Below are positions 7,828-17,498 of a stretch of DNA of 64,000 nt, piece by piece. Origin of the DNA: a bacterium (GTDB lineage Bacteria; Armatimonadota; Zipacnadia; Zipacnadales; UBA11051); contig JAUVVY010000002.1 of assembly GCA_030604405.1 (NCBI GenBank), forward strand, positions 62,001 through 126,000, in the 5' to 3' direction. The first letter of the stretch is position 1, and each line of letters begins with the position of its first letter. A model generated the notes under the pieces. It did not search any database and was not told where the DNA came from. It saw only the letters and a list, made by a program, of their open reading frames with translations. The translations under genes and the position numbers were made by a program.

Positions 7828-10800
7828 ATGTGGCGTTCTGAAGTGCGCTTTGTCCTGATTATGGTGTTCACACTTACTGGAGGGCTGTCAACCGTTATGG
7901 CCAAGGAAAAGAGTATTCTGGTGACCCAGGAAATGCGGCAAAATGCTGTGGCCAACGCAGAGCGCTTTGAATGGGCGGAGAAGCAGCGTGACCGGGCAGT
8001 GGTCCGGGCCCAGCGCTGGCTCGAAAAATCCGACGAGGAACTATGGGAATTCGTACCGAGCCCCGACACCCCGCGCGACGCTTCGGTCAACAGAACAGGC
8101 ATCGGTTGTCCCGAGTGCGGCAAAGAGCAATTCACCAAACAGCCATACTGGCTGATTGACTTTGAGAATCTTCCCTGGAAGGTGAAGTGCAACAACTGTG
8201 GCGAGGTCTTCCCGAAAAACGATTTTGAAGCATACTACAAGTCAGCCCTGGACGAGCACAATATCTATCAGGAGGGCGCAGGCGACCGCTCGCTTCTGTT
8301 CAACACGGACCACCCGGACCCCAACGACCCGCTACACATGTACGCGGTGGACGATGGGCTGGGCTACAAGGAGGACGACAAGCGCTGGGACTTTGCGGCC
8401 TATTACGGTTACCAGATGTGGATGGATTGCATCCACGGGGTGACCGCACTGGCGAGAGCCTACAGTCTGACTGATGATGCGGCCTATGCCCACAAGGCGG
8501 GCGTGATACTGGCCCGGATCGCCGATGTGTATCCTGACATGGACTACAACCCGCAGGTGCACCGGAAGGGCTTTTGCATTTCCTGTGGTGGTGGTGGCAA
8601 GGGCCGCATCCAGGGCTGTATCTGGGAGTGTTTCACGGCCGATGAGCTCGCCCTTGGCTATGACATAGTCTATGACGCGATCAAAGACGACCAGAAACTG
8701 GCAGATCTCCTCAACAGAATGGCCCAGGAACACAAGCTGGCGCATTCAGGCGGCTCGGCCGCTGTCTGCAAGCATATCGAGCAGAACCTGCTGGTGGAGT
8801 TTGCCATAAGCGTCCAGGACCGCCGCATTCACGGCAACGCCGGGATGCACCAGCGCGCCATGGTGGGCACCGCCATTGCGCTTGATGACCTCGAACTTAC
8901 TCCGCAGTATCTGGACTGGGTGTTTGCCCCCGACGGCGGGGAGGTACCTACGGTGCTGACCGATGTAATATGCCGCGACGGTCTGTCCTATGAAGCGGGC
9001 ATTGGCTATTGTAGTCTTCCCGGCAGGTCGCTGTACAACGCCGCGGATATGCTGCATAGATACGGCAAGTACCAGCGGTACGATATGTACCGGGATTTCC
9101 CGAAGTTCAAGAAATGCTTCACGATGAACCAGGCGGTGCGGATGCTGGACCAGGTAAACCCCAAGATCGGCGATTCGGGCAAGACGCAGAACTGGAGCGG
9201 CGGCGGCGGACTGCCCCTCGCTATGTCTATGACCGGATACCGGGTTTATGGCGAACTAGCTAACGCAATGGCCGTCGGCTTTTCGTGCTCCTGGGACTCA
9301 ACCTACCTGGCCGGCGACATCTATGATGCCGAGCCTGACGCAATACTTGAGCGCGTCAAAGCGGACTGGGAAAAGCGCGATAGGCGCCTGCGCAGCTTCA
9401 ATTCCGGCGGCTACGGCCTGGGAGTGCTGCAGACGGCGAAGGCGGATTACGGTACCGCGGCATATCTCTACCACGGCCGTTCCATTTTCCACGGTCACGA
9501 AGACCGCCTCAGCTTCGGAATCATGTCCGAGCAGGTGGTGATGAACCCCGACCTGGCCTACCCGCAGTACACCGGCCACTGGCCAAAACGAGTAGGCTGG
9601 GTAAGCCACACCGTCAGCCACAACACGGTAATGGTCAACGACAAGGGCCAGAAGCGTGGCTGGGGTGGCAAGTGCGAACTGTTTGAGCGCCAAGGTCCGG
9701 TGCGGCTCATTATCGCTGACGGCGGACATGTGTATGACAGCGTCAGCACTTACAAGCGCGCTTTGAGCCTCATAGACGTTTCCGACGACGACAGCTATGT
9801 CCTGGATGTGTTTTGGGTCCGCGGCGGGTCGAATCACCGCATGATCAACAACGGCGCGGCCCCGGACGTCACTTGCACGAATCTAGCCCTGGAGCGGCAG
9901 GCAACCGGGACCTACGCCGGGCCGGATGTCGAGCTCGGCCAGTTCTATGACGGGCCTGAGAATTGGGACTACGACGGCTCCGGTTTCATGTACCTCTATG
10001 ATGTCGAAAAGGGCAAGGCGGCGCTGCCGTTCACGATTGACTGGGACCTCGTGGACAAGCGCGGCTACATCAAGGCGGGCAAGGACCCGCACTTGCGCAT
10101 GTATTGCCTCAGTGAAGTTGACGAAGTGGCGATCGCCAGCGGGGACCCGCCCCGCAACAGCCCCGGCAACCCCGATTCGCTGCGCTATATCATGCGTTCC
10201 CGCTTCGGAGATAACCTGCAGACCCAGTTCGTCACGGTTCATGAGCCATACGAGGCAGAACCGTTCATCAACAATGTCATGGCCCTGCCGGTTGCCAGCC
10301 ACCAGGGGCAAGGCTTTGTGGCGGCGGTGCAAGTAGAACTGGCCGATGGCCGCCGCGATGTGATGATTCTGGCCGAGCAGCCTGGCGTCATCACGGCGGG
10401 AGATATGACACTCGATGGCCGGTTCGGCCTTGTGCGACTGAATCCTGACGGCGAAGTCGTGTTTGCCAAGCTGGTGGCCGGAACCTCGCTGAGATACGGA
10501 GATTTCGCTTTGACCCAGTCGCTGGCGGCTTTCACCGGCGAACTGGTGTCCGCTGACGATTCTGACCCGGACGATGTAGTCCTCAAGCTCGATCAGCCTC
10601 TGCAGGACCAGGGCGTCTCAGCACAAGGTCTGGTCGGACGCTATATCATATTTGACAATGCCGAACGCTCTGATGCGAGCTATGAGATCATGGCTGTTCG
10701 GGACGACAACACCATATCCATCGGCGACATGACTCTGATCGAGCGCTTTGTTGACCCAGAGCAGTACGACAAGGGCGTTGTGTACAATGTGGTACCCGGC

Positions 10801-10842
10801 GAAGCCTATGCGATTCACTTAAGCACAACCTGGAGCAAGTAG
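7828..10842 (+). CDS. secreted heparinase II/III-like polysaccharide lyase
   Basis: A protein of 1004 residues with a signal peptide (1-25, cleavage near VMA/KE). A helical alpha-toroid-like middle is followed by a heparinase II/III-type beta region containing YLYHGRSIFHGHEDRLSFG, where His555, His557 and Asp559 stand out. This fold is used by lyases of families such as PL12, 15, 17 and 21, which cleave uronate-containing polysaccharides; the substrate is not predictable here. Unusually, an early segment has two CxxC pairs (Cys94/97, Cys121/124) like a zinc ribbon, and another Cys-rich stretch begins near residue 250. GAGGAGGAA precedes ATG 7828; the upstream in-frame ATG 7786 would bury the signal peptide. 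It lies 22 bp after the lipid A operon. Confidence 0.8.
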   Translation: MWRSEVRFVLIMVFTLTGGLSTVMAKEKSILVTQEMRQNAVANAERFEWAEKQRDRAVVRAQRWLEKSDEELWEFVPSPDTPRDASVNRTGIGCPECGKEQFTKQPYWLIDFENLPWKVKCNNCGEVFPKNDFEAYYKSALDEHNIYQEGAGDRSLLFNTDHPDPNDPLHMYAVDDGLGYKEDDKRWDFAAYYGYQMWMDCIHGVTALARAYSLTDDAAYAHKAGVILARIADVYPDMDYNPQVHRKGFCISCGGGGKGRIQGCIWECFTADELALGYDIVYDAIKDDQKLADLLNRMAQEHKLAHSGGSAAVCKHIEQNLLVEFAISVQDRRIHGNAGMHQRAMVGTAIALDDLELTPQYLDWVFAPDGGEVPTVLTDVICRDGLSYEAGIGYCSLPGRSLYNAADMLHRYGKYQRYDMYRDFPKFKKCFTMNQAVRMLDQVNPKIGDSGKTQNWSGGGGLPLAMSMTGYRVYGELANAMAVGFSCSWDSTYLAGDIYDAEPDAILERVKADWEKRDRRLRSFNSGGYGLGVLQTAKADYGTAAYLYHGRSIFHGHEDRLSFGIMSEQVVMNPDLAYPQYTGHWPKRVGWVSHTVSHNTVMVNDKGQKRGWGGKCELFERQGPVRLIIADGGHVYDSVSTYKRALSLIDVSDDDSYVLDVFWVRGGSNHRMINNGAAPDVTCTNLALERQATGTYAGPDVELGQFYDGPENWDYDGSGFMYLYDVEKGKAALPFTIDWDLVDKRGYIKAGKDPHLRMYCLSEVDEVAIASGDPPRNSPGNPDSLRYIMRSRFGDNLQTQFVTVHEPYEAEPFINNVMALPVASHQGQGFVAAVQVELADGRRDVMILAEQPGVITAGDMTLDGRFGLVRLNPDGEVVFAKLVAGTSLRYGDFALTQSLAAFTGELVSADDSDPDDVVLKLDQPLQDQGVSAQGLVGRYIIFDNAERSDASYEIMAVRDDNTISIGDMTLIERFVDPEQYDKGVVYNVVPGEAYAIHLSTTWSK

Positions 10843-10918
10843 TTTGCGTCCAGCTCTGTCATGGCACTGTGTGGGCTCGTGAAGGAACTGAGGCCAGGTC
10901 CAGAGAAACTCAGAAGTG

Positions 10919-12910
10919 ATGGATACTGTGACCGACACTGAGCAGAGGCAAGATACGCCGACGCGGGGCTACCCGTTACGGCTGCGGACGCTGGTTCTAG
11001 CGCTGGTTATTTCGGTTCTGAGTGTGAAACTGAAGATCTACCAGAGCATGGTGCAGTCGTGTGGGGGTGGTGTAGATACCGGCTTGGCCGTGCTGGTGCT
11101 GTTGGTTCTGCTGGAGCCGCTGGTCGAGCGCACGCTGCGGATGGAGCGGCGCGACTTCTTGTACATATATGTCGCTGCCGTCGTTGCTGGCGGCGTTTAC
11201 ATGGGCGTCGAGCGCTTCTTGCCAGTCTATACGGCGGCTCAGTATCTTGCTGCGCCGGACAACAACTATGACGCAATTACTGACCTGTACCCCTCCTGGT
11301 TCATCCCCAAGGACCCCGAGCTGATCAGGCAGTTCTACGAAGGAGCCACCGGCAGAGTCGATCTGACGCCATGGCTCTTGCCTATGGCCCTGTGGACGGT
11401 GTTTTTCGTTGTGCTGTGGTTCACGCTGTTGTGCATCTGTTCGCTGCTACGGCGGCATTGGGTGGAAAATGAGCGCCTGGCCTTCCCACTGGTTACCGTC
11501 CCGCTGTACATCACAGCTCTTACGCCTGAGCGTATCCGCCCACGCAAGACCATCTGGCATGAGCCGCTGATGTGGGCCGGCTTCGGCATTGTCACAATTC
11601 ACTTTATCACTATTATGCTTCATGCCGCCAACCCAGCCGTGCCGACGCTGGGTCCCCGCTACAACGTGGGCCAGTTCTTTACTGAGAAGCCGTTGGATGC
11701 GCTCAGCGGGTATTTCCTGTTCGTCCACAACCCGCAGCTTCTGGGGTTGGCCTATTTTGCCCCCCAGGACATCTGCTTTTCGATGTTTTTCTTCTTCTTT
11801 TTGATCAAGCTGCTGATGCTTACTTATCGCGTCGCCGGTTGGCAGCAGCCCAGCGGCTTTCCGTTTTTCTGGCCGATGGCGGCCGGCGCTTTTAGCGGCA
11901 TCGCGCTGTACTACACCTGGGCCGGCCGCGAATATATCATCAAACTCTGGCGTAGTGTGCGGCTCATTACGAAAGCCAAACAGGCCGCGCCACCGGATCC
12001 GGAGGCTCCGTTCTCATACCGTTTCGCTGCCATCGGCGCAGTGTTGGGCTTTGGCTTTTTGTGCGGATGGTACATACTGGCAGGCATGACCTGGTGGGTG
12101 CCGCTGGTATTCTTCTTCTTAATCATTCTGTTTGCGACCATTTTCACGCGCGGCCGGGCCGAAGCCGGAATCGGCTCGCTGACATCGTGGCCGTTCTGGC
12201 AGGCCAGCCGCCAGATTAAGAGCTTTCTGGGCACCAGAGCCCTGGCCCCTAACAATGACTTCACCAACCTCTCAATGCTTGGCAGTCTGATATTCCTCCA
12301 CTTCAGCAGCTACCCGGAGACCATGACTTATCAGATCGAGGGGCTCAAGATCAGCAGCGACGCCCGTCTGAATACCAAACAGACCACCGCCATTATGCTC
12401 TTTGCCGTTGTCCTGGGTGTGGCAGCTATGTTGTGGTTCTCGATCCAGACTTTTTACACATGGGGCGGCAACACGCTGTCCGGCGGCATAACACAAGGCA
12501 GTTACGCGACCACCATCACACATCGGGAACTGAGCGAGATCAACCGCGTAATGGACGGCACTCACGTAAAGCCGGATTGGAATAGCAACGGCTACACTAT
12601 CGGCGCGCTCTTGTTCACCCTCATACTGGTCGCAATTCGCATCCGCTATCTGCGTTTCCCGCTGCACCCGCTCGGCTGGGTGATGACCTTGCCATACGGA
12701 TACGCCTATTGGGGGCCGTTTATGGCCGCCTGGGCTATGAAGTGGGTAATCCTGAAGATCGGGGGGGTGCGCCTGTACAATAATTTGGTGCCCTTTGTCA
12801 TCGGCATGATCATCGGTCAGATCTTCTCGACTGCTATCGTGTGGCAAGTCGTAGCGCTGTTCATGAGCGAGCAGTGGCGCACACTCGCCGACCCGCTCAG
12901 GTACTTCTGA
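10919..12910 (+). CDS. polytopic membrane protein, DUF6785/DUF6784-like
   Basis: A protein of 663 residues with roughly a dozen hydrophobic segments, starting about residue 20. Charged loops include YPSWFIPKDPELIRQFYEG and RRHWVENERLAFPLVTVPLY. I recognise the pattern as the uncharacterised DUF6785/DUF6784 family that occurs beside polysaccharide lyases and secreted hydrolases in several little-studied phyla. The family resembles oligopeptide-type transporters only loosely, so a transport role is a guess. It lies between the heparinase-like lyase and a secreted glycosidase-like protein, which suggests a link to uptake or sensing of breakdown products. GTG 10916 immediately precedes ATG 10919; the ribosome site is weak. 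Confidence 0.65.
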   Translation: MDTVTDTEQRQDTPTRGYPLRLRTLVLALVISVLSVKLKIYQSMVQSCGGGVDTGLAVLVLLVLLEPLVERTLRMERRDFLYIYVAAVVAGGVYMGVERFLPVYTAAQYLAAPDNNYDAITDLYPSWFIPKDPELIRQFYEGATGRVDLTPWLLPMALWTVFFVVLWFTLLCICSLLRRHWVENERLAFPLVTVPLYITALTPERIRPRKTIWHEPLMWAGFGIVTIHFITIMLHAANPAVPTLGPRYNVGQFFTEKPLDALSGYFLFVHNPQLLGLAYFAPQDICFSMFFFFFLIKLLMLTYRVAGWQQPSGFPFFWPMAAGAFSGIALYYTWAGREYIIKLWRSVRLITKAKQAAPPDPEAPFSYRFAAIGAVLGFGFLCGWYILAGMTWWVPLVFFFLIILFATIFTRGRAEAGIGSLTSWPFWQASRQIKSFLGTRALAPNNDFTNLSMLGSLIFLHFSSYPETMTYQIEGLKISSDARLNTKQTTAIMLFAVVLGVAAMLWFSIQTFYTWGGNTLSGGITQGSYATTITHRELSEINRVMDGTHVKPDWNSNGYTIGALLFTLILVAIRIRYLRFPLHPLGWVMTLPYGYAYWGPFMAAWAMKWVILKIGGVRLYNNLVPFVIGMIIGQIFSTAIVWQVVALFMSEQWRTLADPLRYF

Positions 12911-12940
12911 GCACTCAGTCGCGACAAGGAGCAATGGGCA

Positions 12941-15385
12941 ATGCACAGCAGATTCTGGCTGGCAGCTACGCTAGCGCTATTGTTTCTCAGTGCATGCATA
13001 GCCAGCGCGGATACAGTGACATTGATTGGCGGCGAGACAAAGCTGGAGTACGGTGGGGAATTGGAATACAGCATTCCGCCGCCTGATGACTGCAAATCGG
13101 TGCTACTGACCATCAGTGCCCGCATGGATTATCCTTCTGCAGCCGGCAGCACCTACGTCATGTCCATACTGCTAAATGGCCAGCCGGTCACACCCGAGAT
13201 CAACCGCAGACTCAGCCGACTGCTCAATAAGCCCTTGAACTTTGAGATGGCCTCCGGCCTGAAACTTACGTGGTTCCGCTCTCCAAAATGGCGGGTTGTC
13301 TATTCGCCGGATTTTGAGACCGCACAAAGCGAAAAAGCGGGCGGCAGTAGGATACTCGATGTGGATCCGTACAAGCTGGTCATTGATGTGACCGATTTCA
13401 TCAGATTAGGCGAGCAGAACACGCTCAAAATAGCCCACGCGGGCGAGGCGATGAACCTACGCAGCCATTTCGCGGATAACCCCTCGCTGGATTTCTTATT
13501 GAAGGAGCTTTCGCTGGAGTTTTCGGACCAGCCAGCGATTGCAGGTCCCGCGAAGATGAGCCGACACACGGCCGATACCCTGATGGTGGACCCGCCGCAG
13601 CCGGCAGACGTGCGCAGTGTTTGTACGATTGGCAAACATGGGGCCCTGAATATCGCACTGCCGGGTGCGGAACTCAAGTTGACAAGTCGGCTTTCATACC
13701 CGGGTGGCGGCTACAACTATATCGGCAGGCCCGCGGACGAAAGCTCTGAAGAGAATTTTACCATTGCGTTGGAGGCAACTGAGGCCGTTTCGAGGATTGT
13801 GGCAACCGGCAAGGCCTACTCGCTTACACGCACGATCAAGCTGCTGGGAGACCATATCGAAATTGCCGACACGTTCACGAACCTGCGCGACGAAGTGACC
13901 GGCATCAAGTATGACAATCGTCTTCAAGCGCCCAAGGATTCGGTTATTGACGCTTATCTGGGCGGTGACGACAGTCCGGGCAAGGCCGGGGTAAGCGGCC
14001 TGGAGAACACTTCCCTGTACCTGGCGCTGGAAGACTGTGGCTGCGGCATGGTGGCCCTGGATGACGTTTCGCGCTATCAGGGCGTCATTTACTACGATAC
14101 CGACGGCGGCGGGATACGCAGCGATCATTTCGGGCTGGCTCCGGGGGCTTCGCATACCTTCCGCTTCAACATTTACCCGACGGCTCGCGCCAACTACTGG
14201 GACATGATCAACCTGGCTCGCCGCGACATGGGGGTGAACTTCACCATCCCCGGCGGGTTCTCGTTCTCGGGCCCAGGAGTCATACTTGACTCGACTAGGG
14301 AAGAGCTGAATAAGTGGCTCGACATGCGTGGCGTGAAGATATTGTCCAGCGGCGTGTGGTTTGACAGCAGCAAAGACGCGCAAGTGCCGTGCTATCATGG
14401 CAGCCACATGCTTAAGGCTGCCAGCCTGCGGCAGCGACTCAAGGCTGGCGTCGCCAGATTGCGCGAGTGGTTCCCGGATGTCGAATACCTCATCTATATA
14501 CATAGCTACATCAATACCGACGAGACAGCGGCCCAACGATACGCTGACGCCCGCCTCATGACCCCGGAGGGACAGCACTACATCAACCCGGGATATACTG
14601 AGCGCATCGGCATCCCGTTTGCCTACTTCTACATGACGCCGGAGAACAGCTATTTCGAGGCCATGAAGGAAGTGGTGGACATGTGCCTGGATGAGAATAA
14701 GATACACGCACATGGCATCTACTGGGACGAAATGGCGTGGTGTTCTTCGCGACACGCTTACGACACCTGGGATGGCTACAGCGTTGAGATTGACGATCAA
14801 GGCGAGGTTACTCGCAAATTCGCATACAGCGGGCTGATAAGCCTTGACGCGAAGCGCCAATTGGCGGAGTATATTCTGAGCAGGGGCAAGCTGATCGGGA
14901 ATTCGTGCCCGACGAGCCAGACGATGACAGAGCTGCATTTCCCGCGTTTTGTTGAGACAGCGGCAGGTTGGTACCCGGCTCGGTCGCACCTTTATACACC
15001 TATCTCGCTGGGCGACCACAGGACCGTCAACGACTGGCCGACGCTGATTGCCGATATTCGCAACAAGCTTGACCTGGGCACGGTCTATTACTACTATGCA
15101 CGTCCGGATCAGCCTGCCCCGACGATTACGCAGCAGATGTTTCCGTTCACGCCGGTCGAGCTTCACTCGGGGTGGCTGCTTGGTGAAGAAAGGATTCTCA
15201 CGAAGCTTCCCGGCACTTATACTTTCGGCGATGATGCGGAAGTGAAGGTGTACTGGTACGGCAAAGAGGGCGGACCGGTCTCCAAAGCGGCGAGCCAGGA
15301 AGTCAAGCAAGGCCGCCGGCTGGTTCGCCTGGACCTTGGCGAAGGCGAAATGGCAGTGATAGTGCGAGCCGATGCAGACAGATAG
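12941..15385 (+). CDS. secreted glycoside-hydrolase-like protein
   Basis: A protein of 814 residues with a lipoprotein-like or type I signal peptide (MHSRFWLAATLALLFLSACI; a Cys at 19 could be a lipobox). Residues 25-200 look like a beta-rich domain with a GEQNTLKIAHAG carbohydrate-binding flavour. Residues about 430-760 look like a TIM barrel with GIYWDEMAW, where Asp596 and Glu597 are candidate catalytic residues. I cannot assign a CAZy family. AAGGAG lies 9 nt before ATG 12941. It follows the membrane protein by 30 bp and overlaps the next gene by 14 nt, so it belongs to the polysaccharide operon. Confidence 0.6.
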   Translation: MHSRFWLAATLALLFLSACIASADTVTLIGGETKLEYGGELEYSIPPPDDCKSVLLTISARMDYPSAAGSTYVMSILLNGQPVTPEINRRLSRLLNKPLNFEMASGLKLTWFRSPKWRVVYSPDFETAQSEKAGGSRILDVDPYKLVIDVTDFIRLGEQNTLKIAHAGEAMNLRSHFADNPSLDFLLKELSLEFSDQPAIAGPAKMSRHTADTLMVDPPQPADVRSVCTIGKHGALNIALPGAELKLTSRLSYPGGGYNYIGRPADESSEENFTIALEATEAVSRIVATGKAYSLTRTIKLLGDHIEIADTFTNLRDEVTGIKYDNRLQAPKDSVIDAYLGGDDSPGKAGVSGLENTSLYLALEDCGCGMVALDDVSRYQGVIYYDTDGGGIRSDHFGLAPGASHTFRFNIYPTARANYWDMINLARRDMGVNFTIPGGFSFSGPGVILDSTREELNKWLDMRGVKILSSGVWFDSSKDAQVPCYHGSHMLKAASLRQRLKAGVARLREWFPDVEYLIYIHSYINTDETAAQRYADARLMTPEGQHYINPGYTERIGIPFAYFYMTPENSYFEAMKEVVDMCLDENKIHAHGIYWDEMAWCSSRHAYDTWDGYSVEIDDQGEVTRKFAYSGLISLDAKRQLAEYILSRGKLIGNSCPTSQTMTELHFPRFVETAAGWYPARSHLYTPISLGDHRTVNDWPTLIADIRNKLDLGTVYYYYARPDQPAPTITQQMFPFTPVELHSGWLLGEERILTKLPGTYTFGDDAEVKVYWYGKEGGPVSKAASQEVKQGRRLVRLDLGEGEMAVIVRADADR

Positions 15386-15872
15386 GACACAGGACCAAAC
15401 AACGGAAGCGCCATTGCAAGGGCAGCGGGCCGGCGTGTCCGACCAGTCGCGGGCGGTGACGAGGACTGACCGTCTCATCATATTGTTCGTCGCGGCAGCG
15501 GTAATCATCGGCAGCAGGGCACTGACGCCCGACCCCAGTGGCTATGGAACACACCGCCAGTTTTTTATGCTGCCATGCTTCTTTCGCGCGCTGACACATC
15601 TTCCGTGTCCCCTGTGCGGGCTGACGACGGCATTCACGCTGACGGCTCGGGGGCAGATTATTGAGGGTTTCGAATCGCACGTGTTGGGGCCGCCACTCTT
15701 CGCGGCAGCCGGGCTGGTAGCACTCGTAAGCGGACTATCGCTGCTGCCGGGAATGTCGTGTCTGGGGCGCGCGATGGGTATTCTGCATAGCCCTAAAGCG
15801 GCTCGCTGGCTTCTGTTGCTCGTCCTAGTCGCCTGGCCGGTGAACGTGTACCTGTGCGTTGCTCAACACTAA
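15372..15872 (+). CDS. DUF2752 small membrane protein
   Basis: A protein of 166 residues. After a polar N terminus it has a membrane helix (about 34-50), then PDPSGYGTHRQFFMLPCFF and the diagnostic CPLCGLTTAF of DUF2752, then two more hydrophobic helices (about 103-125 and 143-162). The Cys-x-x-Cys is conserved in the family, but no function is established. It begins inside the end of the preceding secreted hydrolase gene (14-nt overlap), so it is co-transcribed. Confidence 0.8.
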   Translation: MQTDRTQDQTTEAPLQGQRAGVSDQSRAVTRTDRLIILFVAAAVIIGSRALTPDPSGYGTHRQFFMLPCFFRALTHLPCPLCGLTTAFTLTARGQIIEGFESHVLGPPLFAAAGLVALVSGLSLLPGMSCLGRAMGILHSPKAARWLLLLVLVAWPVNVYLCVAQH

Positions 15873-15901
15873 GCGCAGCGCGTTGGCGGTGATGTAGGCT
15901 A

Positions 15902-16504
15902 ATGTGGCATATTATAAAAAACGTGAGGTCGCTGCTAAAAACACACTGGCGCGTAGCTGTGCTGATCGGCCTTGGTGTGGCCCTGGGCGGCGTCTATTTG
16001 TCGGGCCGGCTGGCAGAGCGTAGCGTCGTCGAGCAGACCGGCGGCCCCAGCGTGGCGGCAGCGGTCGTCGGCGAGGCGGGCGGTGTGGCCATCTTCGAAA
16101 CATTTCAGATCGCAATTCCTGACGGATGGGAGCGGGTGCCGGAGCGCGAAGGGGGAGATGGCGGCGTACTTCTTTACCTGCGCGGACCGATGACAGGTGA
16201 CCAGCATCTAGTTGTTGCCGCCGAGGTTTATCCTGTAGCAAAGGGTGTCACTCTGTCCGGCTTCGCGGGGAGCTACACTGCTGAATGGCCCATCGAGAGC
16301 TTTCCAGTGGACAGGGAGGTCAAACTTTGCGGGCAAGCGGCACGAATAGTTGGTTTCACCAATGCCGATGGTGACAACTTAGTACTCTTTTGCGTGCATC
16401 AGCAGCAGGCCTATGTAATTGTGATGATCGCGCCCGCCGAGACCATGCCAGAGCACGCCGAATTCTTCCACAAGGTGCTTGCCGGCCTGCAGTTGTATGA
16501 GTAG
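15902..16504 (+). CDS. membrane-anchored protein of unknown function
   Basis: A protein of 200 residues. One N-terminal membrane helix (about 18-37) is followed by an extracytoplasmic domain beginning FETFQIAIPDGWERVPE and ending in EHAEFFHKVLAGLQLYE. The beginning of that domain (a hydrophobic strand, then I-P-x-G-W) and the end resemble the small alpha/beta domains in proteins that contain the PsbP/DUF1795 fold, but I would not name it on this. It starts 30 bp after the DUF2752 gene and is the last gene before convergent DUF302. Confidence 0.45.
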   Translation: MWHIIKNVRSLLKTHWRVAVLIGLGVALGGVYLSGRLAERSVVEQTGGPSVAAAVVGEAGGVAIFETFQIAIPDGWERVPEREGGDGGVLLYLRGPMTGDQHLVVAAEVYPVAKGVTLSGFAGSYTAEWPIESFPVDREVKLCGQAARIVGFTNADGDNLVLFCVHQQQAYVIVMIAPAETMPEHAEFFHKVLAGLQLYE

Positions 16505-16575
16505 TATGGTGCCCGATGTGCTTCAAGCTGGGATTGCCCATATCAAGGTGAACAGGCTGATACTCGCCCGGTAAT

Positions 16576-16610
16576 GGGGCCGCCTTTGTCAGTGCGGCTC
16601 AAGCGGCCCC
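16576..16610. terminator. possible bidirectional terminator hairpin
   Basis: GGGGCCGC (16576-16583) and GCGGCCCC (16603-16610) form a perfect 8-bp inverted repeat with a 19-nt loop, in the gap between two convergent genes. There is no T-run on either side, so intrinsic termination would be weak. The position is its main support. Confidence 0.35.
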
Positions 16611-16669
16611 GACGGAGGGCGTCCCCGCTATTCAGACGGTATGTGCTGCAACGAGCATTGGCGAGGCCA

Positions 16670-17074
16670 TCAGGCTCCTGTGACGGCCTCCAGTGCTTTC
16701 TGTAGCCGCGCCTTTGCCTCACCAGGAAGGCCGGCCAGGGCGGCTTGGACCCGCGAGTCCACGACCCCAAACATCACCTCCGGGTCCTGGATGCTGACCT
16801 CCACTACTTCACCGAGGCCACGCAGAACTACATTGCAGGGCAGCAGTAGGCCGATCGAGCGGTCAGCCTCAAGCGCTCGGTGAGCCAACTCAGGATTGCA
16901 GGCGCCCAGAATCTGGTAGGGCTCGAAGTCAACGTTGAGCTTCTCCTTCATGGCTTTCTGGACGTCGATCTCAGTGAGAATGCCGAAGCCCTGCATCTTC
17001 AGCGCCTCAACGACCTTCCCCTTCACCTCCTCAAACGACCCGCTTATGGTGGCCTTCATGGCATAAATGGCCAT
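16670..17074 (-). CDS. DUF302 domain protein
   Basis: A protein of 134 residues that matches the DUF302 pattern: MKATISGSFEEVKGKVVEALKMQGFGILTEIDVQKAMKEK, shown here only in part, then YQILGACNPELAHRALEADRSIGLLLPCNVVLR. Members are small alpha/beta proteins of unknown function, often linked to redox or sulfur metabolism. AGGAG lies about 10 nt before ATG 17074; the upstream in-frame start at 17125 lacks support. It is a single gene, convergent with the preceding operon and divergent from the shikimate-type operon. Confidence 0.85.
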   Translation of the reverse strand: MAIYAMKATISGSFEEVKGKVVEALKMQGFGILTEIDVQKAMKEKLNVDFEPYQILGACNPELAHRALEADRSIGLLLPCNVVLRGLGEVVEVSIQDPEVMFGVVDSRVQAALAGLPGEAKARLQKALEAVTGA

Positions 17075-17423
17075 GGTCTTCACGCTCCTGCTGGGGCAGG
17101 CGATGGGCCCGCCCTGGATGGACAACGCCGCTCGGTGCTCGCGAGAGAAGTCAGGGGCTCACCGGGGTCACCCGTATCAAATCGGGTCGCCTCTGTTGTT
17201 GGGCCCCTCACACCCACTTGCCTCCAGGATTAGGCATCCAGGGCCCAATCTCCTTCTTTCGCGCTGTCAGAGACCTTCAAATCGGCGGCTTTCGCAAATG
17301 GACGACTATGACAGGGAGGAATCCGGGCTTGATTCACGGAATACTGTACGCAGCAAAGAGCAATCGGAGAGATCCCAGCGACATTTGCTCAAGTAAGAGA
17401 ACTGGAGTTGGGCGTCGCGTGTG
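17075..17423. other. intergenic stretch, no gene seen
   Basis: About 350 bp between the DUF302 gene and the promoter of the ADH synthase operon. Open frames here are short and have no recognisable product or ribosome site. I see no repeat or RNA gene. It must hold the DUF302 promoter on the minus strand, but I could not pick a convincing one. Confidence 0.4.
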
Positions 17424-17432
17424 TGGTAGAAT
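17424..17432 (+). promoter_or_regulatory. extended -10 promoter of the ADH synthase operon
   Basis: TGG followed by TAGAAT (17427-17432, five of six matches to TATAAT) gives an extended -10 element 67 bp before the ADH synthase start. No good -35 hexamer lies 16-18 bp upstream, which is tolerable for the extended type. Confidence 0.4.
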
Positions 17433-17498
17433 ATGGGTCGAGGCGGGCATGGCACGTTGGACAGCGACAAATGCTGGGAGTCGCATCAAGGAGTTGAG

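Noticed and set aside
13694-15508. 604-codon open frame on the minus strand
   Set aside because: It lies opposite the secreted glycoside-hydrolase-like gene, has no recognisable domain and an odd composition, and is explained by codon bias of the GC-rich gene on the other strand.
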